Source: Rhodospirillaceae bacterium
GTDB lineage: Bacteria; Pseudomonadota; Alphaproteobacteria; Rhodospirillales; UBA2165
Length of the DNA: 64,000 nucleotides
Reading direction: 5' to 3'
NCBI GenBank assembly: GCA_947467145.1
Contig: CANIGJ010000005.1
Location: 109,806-173,805, forward strand
The notes under the pieces are model-generated. The model was not told the origin of the DNA. It ran no database searches and saw only the letters and a program-made list of their open reading frames with translations. Each line of letters starts with the position of its first letter. Within the stretch, counting starts at the first letter, position 1. Positions 54,001 to 63,731 of this stretch are shown here, one piece after another. A program made the translations under genes and the position numbers.

Positions 54001-55647
54001 ATGACTGAGGCTGTAACACCGAACGACAAACTGGCTGACCTGATCGACACGACCAAAAAGGCGTGGCGGCGGGACAACAACAATCTGGCTGCCTCGGGGC
54101 AGATCCAGATGCAGTTCTCGTCGATCATGCGCACCGTCGTCGACGGCAACGACAAACTGATGGAGGTCGCGACCGCTCAGTCCAAGGTCCAAGCCGAGGA
54201 CCGTGCGCAGCCCGCCGAACGCGACGATTTCCGCTCGCGCGTACGCGAACAGCGCCGCGCCTCGGGCCGCGAAGTCGACAGCAGCGACCGCCCGGCCGAA
54301 AACCGTCCCGAACGCACACAGCAGGCCGAAAAGCCGAAGGCTGCGTCGCGCGATACATCGAACGACGAACCCACGACCGAAGTCGCCGCCCCCACCAAAA
54401 CGGATGCGCCCGCCGAGACCGCCGAGGTCAAGGTAGGCAAATCCTTCCGCGACGAAATCGTAGATGCGCAGCAAGTCATCGTTCAGGCCGCCCCCCAGCA
54501 GCAGCAGACCGAAGTCGTCACCGATCCGGCGCTCCATATTCAACACCAGCAGGCGACGGCTGAACTGGACCACGGTGCGCAAGCCGCCCTGGCCGGCGCT
54601 TTGACCGACAAGAATTTCTCGCGCGTCGGCGAGGATATGCATGATGCCGCCAACGCGGTCGTCACCGGCGCAAAGGCGCCGCAAACGGCCGGACCGAGCG
54701 CCGCCAATTCGCTGAAGGACGAACAGGAAACCGATCTCGCCAACCGGCTGAGCGGCATGGGCCAATTCCAGATCCATGTCGATAATGCCAGCGGTGCGGC
54801 CAAGACGAACGCCAATCCCGTCACCGGGCTCAACGCGAACGTCAATTTCGGCCAATTCGACGGCCTCGACACCGCCACCCAATCGCCGACCGGCGAACAA
54901 TTCAAGGGCGACACGGCGGGATCCGAACAGAAGGCCCCGTCCACCCACGCCAATATACCGACGGACGCGCGCAACGCCGCGCAATCGCCCCAGGACCTCG
55001 CCAACGTGCTGGGTCAGGCCGCGCGCGCACAGGCCGCAATGGCCGGCCCGACCAACAACATGGCCGGTGTCGATGCCAAAGCGCTGGCGCCCGCCGATAC
55101 GATCCAGGCCGTCGGCGCCGCCGCGCCCGCCGGTCCCAGCCAATTGTCGCAAACCGCCAAAGCCAATCCGACGACGGCCGCGCATCAGCCCGAGAAGCCG
55201 CAGCAGAGCGCCGCCGAACAGATCGCGGTCAAGATCCGTCAGGCGATCGGCGACGGCGCCGACAAGATCAATATCAAACTCAATCCGCATGAACTCGGCC
55301 GCGTCGAAGTCCGCCTCGAATTGGCGAAGGACGGCGGTGTCACCGCCACGGTTCTCGCGGAACGCCAGGAAACCCTGGACATGCTGCAGAAGGATGTGCG
55401 CGGCCTCGAACGCGCCCTCAACGATGCCGGCCTCAAGACCGACGCGACCAGCCTGAGCTTCGGTCTGCGCGGCGACGGCCAACGCGACGTCGCCCAAGGG
55501 CGCGACCGCAGAAACGGATCAAACAACCGCAACGACGAACGGGCGGCCACTGGCCGCATCGAATTCGGCGATAAAGCGGGACTGGCAAAGAGCGGTGCAA
55601 CGCAACGCACGCTCGGCGCCGATAGTGGCGTGGATATCAGAGTTTAA
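54001..55647 (+). CDS. fliK: Flagellar hook-length control protein FliK
   Basis: 548 aa. The long N-terminal part is low in complexity (Gln/Ala/Asp/Pro-rich, the molecular ruler), and the C-terminal Flg_hook domain reads INIKLNPHELGRVEVRLELA then VTATVLAERQETLDMLQKDV RGLERAL. It measures hook length and triggers the switch in FlhB. Eight bp upstream of flgD and with a strong sigma54 promoter. Confidence 0.88.
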   Translation: MTEAVTPNDKLADLIDTTKKAWRRDNNNLAASGQIQMQFSSIMRTVVDGNDKLMEVATAQSKVQAEDRAQPAERDDFRSRVREQRRASGREVDSSDRPAENRPERTQQAEKPKAASRDTSNDEPTTEVAAPTKTDAPAETAEVKVGKSFRDEIVDAQQVIVQAAPQQQQTEVVTDPALHIQHQQATAELDHGAQAALAGALTDKNFSRVGEDMHDAANAVVTGAKAPQTAGPSAANSLKDEQETDLANRLSGMGQFQIHVDNASGAAKTNANPVTGLNANVNFGQFDGLDTATQSPTGEQFKGDTAGSEQKAPSTHANIPTDARNAAQSPQDLANVLGQAARAQAAMAGPTNNMAGVDAKALAPADTIQAVGAAAPAGPSQLSQTAKANPTTAAHQPEKPQQSAAEQIAVKIRQAIGDGADKINIKLNPHELGRVEVRLELAKDGGVTATVLAERQETLDMLQKDVRGLERALNDAGLKTDATSLSFGLRGDGQRDVAQGRDRRNGSNNRNDERAATGRIEFGDKAGLAKSGATQRTLGADSGVDIRV

Positions 55648-55655
55648 AAAAGATC

Positions 55656-56330
55656 ATGGCAGACCCAATCACAGCCCTTGATGCCAATGCGGGTATCGCG
55701 AACGGCCAGTCCGGCAAGAACAAGGTCTCCTTGGCGGCCGACTTCGATGCGTTCTTGCTGCTGCTGACGACGCAGCTCAAGAACCAAGATCCGCTCTCGC
55801 CGATGGAACCGACCGAATTCACCAGTCAGTTGGTGCAGTTTGCGAGCGTCGAACAGCAGATCAATGCGAACGAAAACCTGGAAAAGCTGGTCGGCATCCA
55901 GAACGCGACCTTGGCCGCATCGATCATCGGCTTCGTCGGCACCGACGTCGAAGCGGACGGCGGCGATCTGCCTTTGCAAGATCACGAAGGCAAGTTCAGC
56001 TACACGCTCGACAAGCAGGCCAAGAACGTCGTCATCACGATCAGCGACTCCGACGGCAAGCTCGTTTACACGAAGGCCGGCGAGCGCGCACCGGGCCGCC
56101 ACGAGTTTACCTGGGACGGCAAGAGCAACGACGACGTTCTGCTCCCCGACGGCGCGTACAAGGTTTCGGTCTCGCCGATCGGCAACGGCGACGAAGTCGT
56201 CACGGCGAAGGTCACCGTCTTCGGGCACATCACCGGCGTCGATATGTCGAAGGGCACGAACCTGGATGCCAGCGGTGTTTCGATCCCGTTGGACAAAGTC
56301 CTGACGATCAGAGATCCGGAAAGCAATTAA
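55656..56330 (+). CDS. flgD: Flagellar hook capping protein FlgD
   Basis: 224 aa. DFDAFLLLLTTQLKNQDPLS PMEPTEFTSQLVQFASVEQQ is the FlgD N-terminal signature; the C-terminal part has the Ig-like FlgD domain (GRHEFTWDGKSNDDVLLPDG). It caps the growing hook. Between fliK and flgE. Confidence 0.95.
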   Translation: MADPITALDANAGIANGQSGKNKVSLAADFDAFLLLLTTQLKNQDPLSPMEPTEFTSQLVQFASVEQQINANENLEKLVGIQNATLAASIIGFVGTDVEADGGDLPLQDHEGKFSYTLDKQAKNVVITISDSDGKLVYTKAGERAPGRHEFTWDGKSNDDVLLPDGAYKVSVSPIGNGDEVVTAKVTVFGHITGVDMSKGTNLDASGVSIPLDKVLTIRDPESN

Positions 56331-56409
56331 GACGGCGCGCAGGCAGCGTGACGATTGAACTGAATATAGCGAATAAGCACCCGTCCCCCACGGGTGAAGG
56401 AGACGCAAG

Positions 56410-58080
56410 ATGAGTATTTACGGTGCAATGTTCTCCGGCGTGTCCGGCCTGAACGCCAATTCACAGGCGTTGGGCGCCATCGCCGACAACATCACGAACG
56501 TCAACACCATCGGTTACAAGTCGACCGAAGTGCGTTTCCAGACCCTGGTCACCGCGCAGGCCGGCTTAAACAACTACGCCCCTGGCGGCGTGCAACAGCG
56601 TCCCTTCGCCGCCATCGACGTGCAGGGCCTGTTCCAGTCCAGCACGAACGCAACCGATCTCGGCATCTCCGGCGACGGCTTCTTCGTCGTGAACGAGAAC
56701 AGCACCCATGACGGCGCGACCGGCTTCCGGTTCACGCGCGCGGGCGCTTTCAACGCCGACAAGAGCGGTTATCTACGCAACACGGCTGGCTTCTATCTCC
56801 AGGGCTACCGCACCAATTCGCAAGGCCAGACAGTCGACTCGGACGGTCAGTCGTTCAACCCCGATCCGACGGTGTTCACCAACCTCGAAACCATCCGCCT
56901 CAACAACATCGGCGGTACGGCGAACGCGACGGAAAAGCTGACCTTCGGCGCCAACTTGCCGCAGGGTGCGGCGAACGGCGATACGCGCAACACGACCATT
57001 CAGGTTTATGACTCGCTCGGCGTCGCGCAGAATCTGCAGCTTGTCTGGTCCAAGGCGTCCAACAACAACTGGGATCTGGCGATCCGCCCGCCGAGCCAGG
57101 CCGCAACGGCCGTCCTCAAGACCGCGGACGATCTGGTCTACGCGGCTGCCGGACGTCTGGACTTTGACGCGATGCCGACCGACGGCCAGTTGATGACCAT
57201 CAATTACGGTACCGGCGTCGTCACCTTTGAATTCAACAGCGCCGGCACGACCACGCACGGTGGCGTCCCCATCAACTTCGCGACGGTCGATGGCGCCTCC
57301 GGCGCGGCATTCGCGCTCAACGCCCGCATCAACGATGCCACCGCTGTCGGCGCCGATCCGGCGACGACAACCCGCTTCTCGCTCGACTCGGCTGGTCATA
57401 TCTTGATCAACCAATCGGCGACGGTCGATGGCTCCATCACCATCAACGCAACGGGCGTTGCCGGCATCCGCCAGGCGGGCGCTCTCTCGTTCACGGTCAG
57501 CGCGCTCGACACCATGACCGCCGCCACGACGGCCGCCGTCACCTTCGACGGCAGCGGCATTCCGCAGAACTTCAACGTCAAGTCGCTGACGCTGGACCTC
57601 AATAACGGCGCGGCCGACCTCGATATCGATCTCAACTTCGGTACGGTCGATCAGGCCGACGGTCTCGTGCAGTTCGAATCGGCCTACAACCCGTCCTTCA
57701 TCGATACGGACGGCGCCGCGTTCGGCCAGTTCTCCGGTGTGACGATCTCCGAGACGGGCCTCGTCACCGCACTGTTCGAAAACGGCGACATCCGCCCGAT
57801 CTTCCAGGTGCCGGTCGCGACCTTCCCCAACCCCAACGGTCTCGGCATCAACACGGGCAACGTCTACAACCAGACCGACTTCTCCGGCCTCTTCTTCCTG
57901 CGCACGGCCGGCAGCGGCGGCGCCGGTTCGGTCCAGTCCTCGGTTCTGGAATCCTCGACCGTCGATATTGCGAAAGAATTCACCAACATGATCACGACGC
58001 AGCGCGCCTACTCCGCGAGCGCCAAGATCATTTCGACTGCCGACGAGATGTTGGACGAACTGGTCCGCATCAAGCGTTAA
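56410..58080 (+). CDS. flgE: Flagellar hook protein FlgE
   Basis: 556 aa, in the canonical position after flgD. SIYGAMFSGVSGLNANSQAL GAIADNITNVNTIGYKSTEV at the N-terminus and VDIAKEFTNMITTQRAYSAS AKIISTADEML at the C-terminus are diagnostic. An extra domain of about 150 residues in the middle (LMTINYGTGVVTFEFNSAGT to DSAGHILINQSATVDGSITI) makes it longer than enteric FlgE. A second hook-like gene is at 42309. Followed by a strong terminator. Confidence 0.94.
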   Translation: MSIYGAMFSGVSGLNANSQALGAIADNITNVNTIGYKSTEVRFQTLVTAQAGLNNYAPGGVQQRPFAAIDVQGLFQSSTNATDLGISGDGFFVVNENSTHDGATGFRFTRAGAFNADKSGYLRNTAGFYLQGYRTNSQGQTVDSDGQSFNPDPTVFTNLETIRLNNIGGTANATEKLTFGANLPQGAANGDTRNTTIQVYDSLGVAQNLQLVWSKASNNNWDLAIRPPSQAATAVLKTADDLVYAAAGRLDFDAMPTDGQLMTINYGTGVVTFEFNSAGTTTHGGVPINFATVDGASGAAFALNARINDATAVGADPATTTRFSLDSAGHILINQSATVDGSITINATGVAGIRQAGALSFTVSALDTMTAATTAAVTFDGSGIPQNFNVKSLTLDLNNGAADLDIDLNFGTVDQADGLVQFESAYNPSFIDTDGAAFGQFSGVTISETGLVTALFENGDIRPIFQVPVATFPNPNGLGINTGNVYNQTDFSGLFFLRTAGSGGAGSVQSSVLESSTVDIAKEFTNMITTQRAYSASAKIISTADEMLDELVRIKR

Positions 58081-58106
58081 GAGTTTTCACGCCCACCACC
58101 AACTAA

Positions 58107-58140
58107 CCCGGTACGGCTTCGGCCGTACCGGGGAATTTTT
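58107..58140 (+). terminator. Terminator after flgE
   Basis: cccggtacggc / gccgtaccggg with a TTCG tetraloop, then gaattttt; 27 bp after the flgE stop. Confidence 0.9.
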
Positions 58141-58171
58141 AACAAGTGTGGGCGGATACAAGAGGTGGGTT

Positions 58172-60331
58172 ATGAATGCTGTAGCTCCGCGCGCGCATGC
58201 CGCATTGAATCGCTTCGGAAACTTCGCGTTTCCCGACAGTTCACAACAGGTGTCCATTTCGCAGCTTTTGGCGCACGCCAATCGGCTGCACAAAGCCGGT
58301 CAACTTCCGCAGGCCGAAAGCGCCATTCGCGCCATCCTCGTAGAACAACCAGACCATCCGCAGGCCTTGCTGTCGCTGGGCATCATCGCGCGCCAGTCCG
58401 GCAACCTCGCCGCCGCCGCCGAATTGATGGAACGCGCCGCGAAGATTGCACCGACCTATTCCCAGGCGTTCAACAATCTCGGCGGCGTCTATCTCGCGAT
58501 GGATCGACTCGAAGACGCCATCGCGCAATACGAGCAAGCCGTCGAGCTGCGCCCGGATTACGCCGAAGCTTTGTATAATCTCGGTATGACACGGCGCATG
58601 TTCGGCGATTGCGACAAGGCATTGGAGGCCTTACGCGCCTGCGCGAAGCTGACGCCGACTCGGCCCGATATGCATTTTGAAATCGCGCTGTGCCAGCAGC
58701 AGCTCGGCAACAAGATGCATGCCCAGATCGCCTATCGCGTGGCATTGGATCTCGATCCGGATCTTATCCGCGCACGTAACGGCATCGGACGACTGCTCGG
58801 GTTCATGGGACGCTACGACGATGCGGTCAACGAATTTCGCCAAGCCTTATCGACCGCGCCAAACGATCCTCAAGTCCGTAACGGATTGAGCGAGTCGCTG
58901 CGCCGTATCGGACAATTCAAGGAAGCCCTCGAACTCGTCGAACTCAATAACCCCGACGTGCCCCGTACGATCGAGACACTGTTGAATCTCGGCACCGTCA
59001 ATCAGGTGATGGGCAACATCGATCTCGCCGCCGGCTATTACGAACTCATTTTGCAATTGCTGCCGAACGCTGATTTCGCGGAGAAGAGCATCCTCTTTGT
59101 GGCGCTCAATCGTCCTCAGCTCAGCAGCCAGGAGCTATTCGACCTTCATCTTCGTTTACGCTCGCGGCATGATCGACCCGAGGCCGCATTGAAGACCTTC
59201 GAAGGGCGTTCACGCGATCCTAACCGTAAGCTTAAAATCGGCTTTGTATCGTCCGATCTACGTTCGCACGTCGTCGCGCTCAACGTACTTCCCGTGATCG
59301 AAGGTCTCGACCGCGATCGGTTCGAGATCCATCTCTATGCGCAGGAAAAAGCGACCGATCATATTACGCAACGCTTCAAGGCATTCGCGACCGGCTATAC
59401 GTCGATCAATCGCTACAACAATGCCGAAGCGGCGAGAGTCATCGAAGACGACGAGATCGACATTCTCGTGGTTCTGGCCGGCCGTTTCGACGAGAATCGC
59501 CCGTTGATCGTGACGCATCGCGCGGCACCCATCCAAGTCAGCTTTCACGATTGCGCGACGAGCGGCCTGGACGCCATGGATTATTGGCTCACCGATGCGT
59601 TCCTGCATCCGCAGGACACGGTCGAGCAATTCACCGAAGAGCTCTATCGCCTGCCGGTCTATTATCAGTATCCGATCCAGACGGGTCTGCCGGCGGTTGC
59701 GCCGCCGCCCGCATTGACCAACGGCTTCATCACCTTCGGTTGCTTCAATAAGCCGGAAAAACTCAACGAGCAGGTCATCTCGCTGTGGGCGGAGGTGTTG
59801 CACGCCGTACCGGACAGCAAGCTGTTCCTCAAATATTTCAATCATTACAGCGAAGACGCGATGCAGCGCAGCTGGATCGAGAAGTTCGCCGCGCACGGCA
59901 TCGACGAGGATCGTCTGATCCTGAAAGCGAAGATCGATCATCGCCTCGATCATCTCGAACTGTATCGCGAGATCGATATCGCGCTCGATCCATTTCCGTT
60001 CAACGGCGCCACTACCACGTTCGAAGCGTTGTCGATGGGGGTTCCCGTCGTCACCCTCTTGGGGCGCCATTTCGTCGATCGCGTGGCCGCCTCCATGGTC
60101 ACCCATGCCGGCATGCCCGAACTGATCGCCGCCGATCGGGGCGCTTATGTCGATCTCGCGCGCCGCCTCGCCGCCGATCCGGCTCGCCTTGCCGAAATGC
60201 GCCGCACGATGCGCGATCAGGTGCATGCTTCGCCGCTGTGCGGCGGTCCGGCCTATGCCGAGACCATCAGCACGGCCTTCCGCGATATGTGGCAGACGTG
60301 GGTCGAAACCGGCGGCTATAAGGGCCGCTGA
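58172..60331 (+). CDS. TPR/O-GlcNAc-transferase-like (SPINDLY) glycosyltransferase
   Basis: 719 aa from the ATG at 58172, preceded by AAGAGGTGGG; a GTG 24 bp earlier is also open. Residues about 30-300 are TPR repeats (AFNNLGGVYLAMDRLEDAIA QYEQAVELRPDYAEALYNLG). The C-terminal half is a GT41 OGT domain: RKLKIGFVSSDLRSHVVALN, IQVSFHDCATSGLDAMDYWL, FITFGCFNKPEKLNEQVISL WAEVLHAVPDSKLFLKY and PFNGATTTFEALSMGVPVVT L. Bacterial relatives glycosylate flagellin or other proteins on Ser/Thr. Its place next to the hook operon makes flagellin a plausible target (inference). It ends with a 16-bp overlap with the convergent gene. Confidence 0.82.
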   Translation: MNAVAPRAHAALNRFGNFAFPDSSQQVSISQLLAHANRLHKAGQLPQAESAIRAILVEQPDHPQALLSLGIIARQSGNLAAAAELMERAAKIAPTYSQAFNNLGGVYLAMDRLEDAIAQYEQAVELRPDYAEALYNLGMTRRMFGDCDKALEALRACAKLTPTRPDMHFEIALCQQQLGNKMHAQIAYRVALDLDPDLIRARNGIGRLLGFMGRYDDAVNEFRQALSTAPNDPQVRNGLSESLRRIGQFKEALELVELNNPDVPRTIETLLNLGTVNQVMGNIDLAAGYYELILQLLPNADFAEKSILFVALNRPQLSSQELFDLHLRLRSRHDRPEAALKTFEGRSRDPNRKLKIGFVSSDLRSHVVALNVLPVIEGLDRDRFEIHLYAQEKATDHITQRFKAFATGYTSINRYNNAEAARVIEDDEIDILVVLAGRFDENRPLIVTHRAAPIQVSFHDCATSGLDAMDYWLTDAFLHPQDTVEQFTEELYRLPVYYQYPIQTGLPAVAPPPALTNGFITFGCFNKPEKLNEQVISLWAEVLHAVPDSKLFLKYFNHYSEDAMQRSWIEKFAAHGIDEDRLILKAKIDHRLDHLELYREIDIALDPFPFNGATTTFEALSMGVPVVTLLGRHFVDRVAASMVTHAGMPELIAADRGAYVDLARRLAADPARLAEMRRTMRDQVHASPLCGGPAYAETISTAFRDMWQTWVETGGYKGR

Positions 60332-61917
60332 TCCAGCCAGGATTTGACGTCGGCCGTCAGCCTGGCCAGCGCCGCCGCAGGTCCCTCGCGATCCTGACGA
60401 TACAGCCGCACCGTCTCGTGCCACGGGCTATGATCGCAGCCCAGCCAACGCCAGTCGGGTTCCGGCGGCGTCAGCGCAAAAGTCGGTAAGCCAAGCCCAC
60501 CCGCCGTATAAAGCGTCGCGTTCTGAATCGTCACCACGGCGTCGAGCGCCGCTGTCTGCGCCACCGAACCATCGAAATCCGCAATCGCGTCGATCGAACC
60601 ATCCTCGACGATATCGATCCCCAGCGTGCGGTTCGCTTCGGCGATCTCCGCGCTACGCTCGCCATATTGCAGACTGACCCAGCGCACGCCGGGCAATTTG
60701 AGGATAGGTGCAAAGGCGGTCAGCGACAGCCCTTTGGGCGGGCGGCTGGCCCAGGCGATGCCGATCAGCGGCACCTCACTGCCCGTACGATACTTGTTGC
60801 GCAGATCGCGGGTACGGGCCGGATCGGCCGCCAGATAGGCGCCCAGCGGACGGAAGCCTGCCAAAATAGGGCGCAGATAGCGCGCCAGATCGCCGATGGG
60901 GGCCTGAAGATCAAATTGGGCCGGATCGAGTGCTGGGTCGACCGGGTCGCGCCGCGCGATAACGCGAATGTTCGGGAAGGAGCGCTCAAACAGCCCCACC
61001 AAGCGCTCCTCGATCTCGACCGTGACCGCCCCAGCCTGTGCTGCCAGTTCGGGCAGCAGCCCGGCGAACAGCAATTTGTCGCCGATGCCCTGCTCGCTCC
61101 ACACCAGGACGCGTTGGCCGACCAGATCGCCCCCGGTCCAGCGTGGGATGGGAAAATCGCGGGGCGGTACGCGGAATTGCTTGGCCCGCCAGCGCCATTC
61201 GTATTCGCGCCAGCCGTCCGCCAGCTGCCCGGCGGCCAACAGGGCATGGGCCAGGGTATGGTGGGCGTCGGCCGAACCGGGGTCGAGTGCGATCGCCTGC
61301 CTTAAGCTATTGATAGAATTAGGTAAATCACCTTTCTGGAGGCGTCCCTTGGCCAGATTGAAATGGAACGCCGGGACCAGCTGCAGCCGATCCTGAAGCC
61401 CCTCCAGCAGGGCCACCCCCTCCACCGCCCCGTCGCCCTCGATCAGTGCGGCGGCCAGGTTGGCGGCAATGGCGGGATTGTCCGGATTGGCGGCCCGGGC
61501 ACGGCGAAAATGGCTGATCGCCACGTCCCCATGGCCGGCCGATTGCTCGAGAATGGCCCAATTGGACCAGGCATCGGCGTAATCGGGCCTGAGTTCGACC
61601 GCCTGGGCGAAACAGGCCCCCGCCAGGTCCGCTTGGCCATTGCCCGCCAGCACGAGGCCGAGGTTGGAATAGGCCTCGGCCATATCCGGCTCCAACACGA
61701 TCGCCCGCCGCAACAGTTGCTCGGCCCCGGCCGAATGGCCCATGCGCAGCGCGATCACGCCCAGATTGTGGATTGCCCGAGCATGGTTGGGGTCGGTGGC
61801 CAGAATTTCGCGGTAGAGCGTTTCCGCATCCGACAGATTCCCCTGCGCATGCAAGGATTCGGCATGGGTCAGAACGGTATTGAGCGCGGATGGATCGAGC
61901 GCCATCGGGTTCGGCAA
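60316..61917 (-). CDS. TPR protein with glycosyltransferase-9-like C-terminal domain
   Basis: 533 aa. Residues about 10-235 are TPRs (AIHNLGVIALRMGHSAGAEQ LLRRAIVLEPDMAEAYSNLG), and the C-terminal half (GQRVLVWSEQGIGDKLLFAG LLPELAAQAG, LIGIAWASRPPKGLSLTAFA, ILKLPGVRWVSLQYGE) resembles the GT9-like domain common behind TPRs in alphaproteobacteria, with the C-terminal VTIQNATLYTAGGLGLPTFA LTP segment. Sugar donor and acceptor are unknown. Convergent with the OGT-like gene, sharing 16 bp at the 3' ends; divergent from fliF. Confidence 0.75.
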   Translation of the reverse strand: MPNPMALDPSALNTVLTHAESLHAQGNLSDAETLYREILATDPNHARAIHNLGVIALRMGHSAGAEQLLRRAIVLEPDMAEAYSNLGLVLAGNGQADLAGACFAQAVELRPDYADAWSNWAILEQSAGHGDVAISHFRRARAANPDNPAIAANLAAALIEGDGAVEGVALLEGLQDRLQLVPAFHFNLAKGRLQKGDLPNSINSLRQAIALDPGSADAHHTLAHALLAAGQLADGWREYEWRWRAKQFRVPPRDFPIPRWTGGDLVGQRVLVWSEQGIGDKLLFAGLLPELAAQAGAVTVEIEERLVGLFERSFPNIRVIARRDPVDPALDPAQFDLQAPIGDLARYLRPILAGFRPLGAYLAADPARTRDLRNKYRTGSEVPLIGIAWASRPPKGLSLTAFAPILKLPGVRWVSLQYGERSAEIAEANRTLGIDIVEDGSIDAIADFDGSVAQTAALDAVVTIQNATLYTAGGLGLPTFALTPPEPDWRWLGCDHSPWHETVRLYRQDREGPAAALARLTADVKSWLDQRPL

Positions 61918-61970
61918 TCCCTTTTCGGGCCTTCTTCGAAACCGTCACACTAGGCAGATTTTGCCGGGTG

Positions 61971-61985
61971 TTAACGACTTTTTCA
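61971..61985 (+). promoter_or_regulatory. CtrA-like box before fliF (one mismatch)
   Basis: TTAA-cgacttt-TTCA, in TTAACGACTTTTTCACG, one base from TTAA-N7-TTAA; 100 bp before the fliF start. fliF is a CtrA-controlled class II gene in Caulobacter. Confidence 0.4.
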
Positions 61986-62084
61986 CGGCAAGGCACTTAA
62001 GTATGCATCAACAATAAAAGCAAACCTTCACCTTGTTCATCGACCGCGCATAAAGCTGCGGCGAAATCCAAGAAGGACTGCAAC

Positions 62085-63719
62085 GTGGGCACATTCGTTT
62101 CTTTTCTGAGGAATCTCGGAGCCGTTCGCCTTGGTGTCATGGGCGTCGTTTTCATCTTCCTCGCCGTTTTCTTCATGTTCGTGATCAACCGGTTCACCGG
62201 CCCCTCGATGCAGCCCCTGTACGGCAGCCTCGATGCCGCCGACTCGACCCAGATCGTCAACCAGTTGCAGCAACGCGGCATCCCGTTCGAAAAGTCGCAG
62301 AACGGCCAGCAGATCCTGGTGCCCGCCGATCAGGTCGCCCAGGTCCGCATGCAGCTTGCCGCCGAAGGCCTACCGGGCAGCGGCACGCTCCCGGGCAACG
62401 AACTGTTCGACAACGCCACCGCCATCGGCTCGACCAACTTCTTGCAGAACGTCAATCTGCGCCGCGCCCTGGAAGGCGAGCTTGCGCGCACCATGAAGGG
62501 CCTGAAGACCGTCCATTCGGCGCGTGTCCATCTCGTTCTGCCCCAGCGTCAGCTCTTCAGCCGCGAAAAGCAGGAAGCCACCGCCTCGGTCGCGCTGAAG
62601 CTGCGGAGCGCCGGCGGCCTCTCCAACGATCAAATCTCGGCGATCCAGCACCTGGTTGCCGCCGCGGTTCCCGAATTGAAGCCCGAACGCGTGTCCATCA
62701 TCGACGATCGCGGCAATCTGCTGGCGCGCGGCGATGAGAAAAATACCCAAGGCCAACGCGGCGCCGACCTCGAAGAGCGCCGGGTCCAGTTCGAAATGCG
62801 CAAGTCGCGCCAGCTCGTCGAACTGCTGGAACGCCAAGTCGGCGTCGGCAAGGTCAAGGTGACCGTGAATGCCGATCTCGACTTCGACCGCGTCAGCACG
62901 ACCGAAGAAATCTTCGATCCGGACGGCCAGGTTGTCCGCTCGACCAACACCACCGAGCAGAATTCGACCAGCACGGAAAACGAAGGCAGCGCACAGGTTT
63001 CCGTCGCCACCAACCTGCCCGACGGCGTCGGCGGCGAGGGCGGCGGACCGGCCTCGACCACGCGCGAAGTCCGTACCGAAGAAACCACCAATTTCGACAT
63101 CTCCAAGAAGGTCGTCAGCCACGAACGCGAAAGCGGCGTGGTGAAGCGCCTGACCGTCGCCGTCCTCGTCGATGGGATCACGGACGTGGTCAAGGGCGAG
63201 GCGGTTTATAAGGAGCGCCCGGCCCAAGAAATGGAACAGCTTGCGAAGCTGGTCTCTGCCTCCGTCGGCTTCAGCCAGGCGCGCGGCGACAGCGTCGAAG
63301 TGATCAACATGCGTTTTGCCGGCGTGCAGATGGAGATCGGAGAACCGCTCGAACTCTTCTTCGGGTTCGGCAAGAACGATCTGTTGAAGATCGCCGAAGT
63401 CTTCGTGCTGGCGGTGCTGGGTATCTTGGTCATCTTGCTGGTGGTTCGCCCGCTCGTGGCGCGCGCCTTCGAGGCCCTGCCCGCTGCGGCGGCTGCGGCC
63501 GAGCAGCGCCTGCTCGAAGAACAGGCGGCGGCGGCGGCCTTGGCGGCGCCGGTCGATGGACCGCCGGCGGCCGAAGACCAGTTCGAAGAGCTCATCGACA
63601 TCGATCGTGTCGAAGGCCGCGTGCGAGCGTCGTCGGTCAAAAAGGTCGGCGAAATCGTCGAAAAGCATCCCGAGGAAGCTCTTTCGATTATCCGCAATTG
63701 GCTGTATCAAGAAGGCTAA
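62085..63719 (+). CDS. fliF: Flagellar MS-ring protein FliF
   Basis: 544 aa, GTG start with AAGGACTGC upstream. First membrane segment FIFLAVFFMFVINRFTG, then the YscJ-like region (PLYGSLDAADSTQIVNQLQQ RGIPFEKS, ELARTMKGLKTVHSARVHLV LPQRQLFSR), the middle domain (VKVTVNADLDFDRVSTTEEI F) and a second membrane segment (IAEVFVLAVLGILVILLVV), ending with the FliG-binding tail. It forms the base of the flagellum. Twelve bp before fliG. Confidence 0.95.
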   Translation: MGTFVSFLRNLGAVRLGVMGVVFIFLAVFFMFVINRFTGPSMQPLYGSLDAADSTQIVNQLQQRGIPFEKSQNGQQILVPADQVAQVRMQLAAEGLPGSGTLPGNELFDNATAIGSTNFLQNVNLRRALEGELARTMKGLKTVHSARVHLVLPQRQLFSREKQEATASVALKLRSAGGLSNDQISAIQHLVAAAVPELKPERVSIIDDRGNLLARGDEKNTQGQRGADLEERRVQFEMRKSRQLVELLERQVGVGKVKVTVNADLDFDRVSTTEEIFDPDGQVVRSTNTTEQNSTSTENEGSAQVSVATNLPDGVGGEGGGPASTTREVRTEETTNFDISKKVVSHERESGVVKRLTVAVLVDGITDVVKGEAVYKERPAQEMEQLAKLVSASVGFSQARGDSVEVINMRFAGVQMEIGEPLELFFGFGKNDLLKIAEVFVLAVLGILVILLVVRPLVARAFEALPAAAAAAEQRLLEEQAAAAALAAPVDGPPAAEDQFEELIDIDRVEGRVRASSVKKVGEIVEKHPEEALSIIRNWLYQEG

Positions 63720-63731
63720 GGTTTGCCTTCC

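Noticed and set aside
53926..55497. 523-codon minus-strand frame
   Set aside because: Antisense to fliK, low-complexity Gly/Arg/Leu content, and it runs over the sigma54 promoter and start of fliK.
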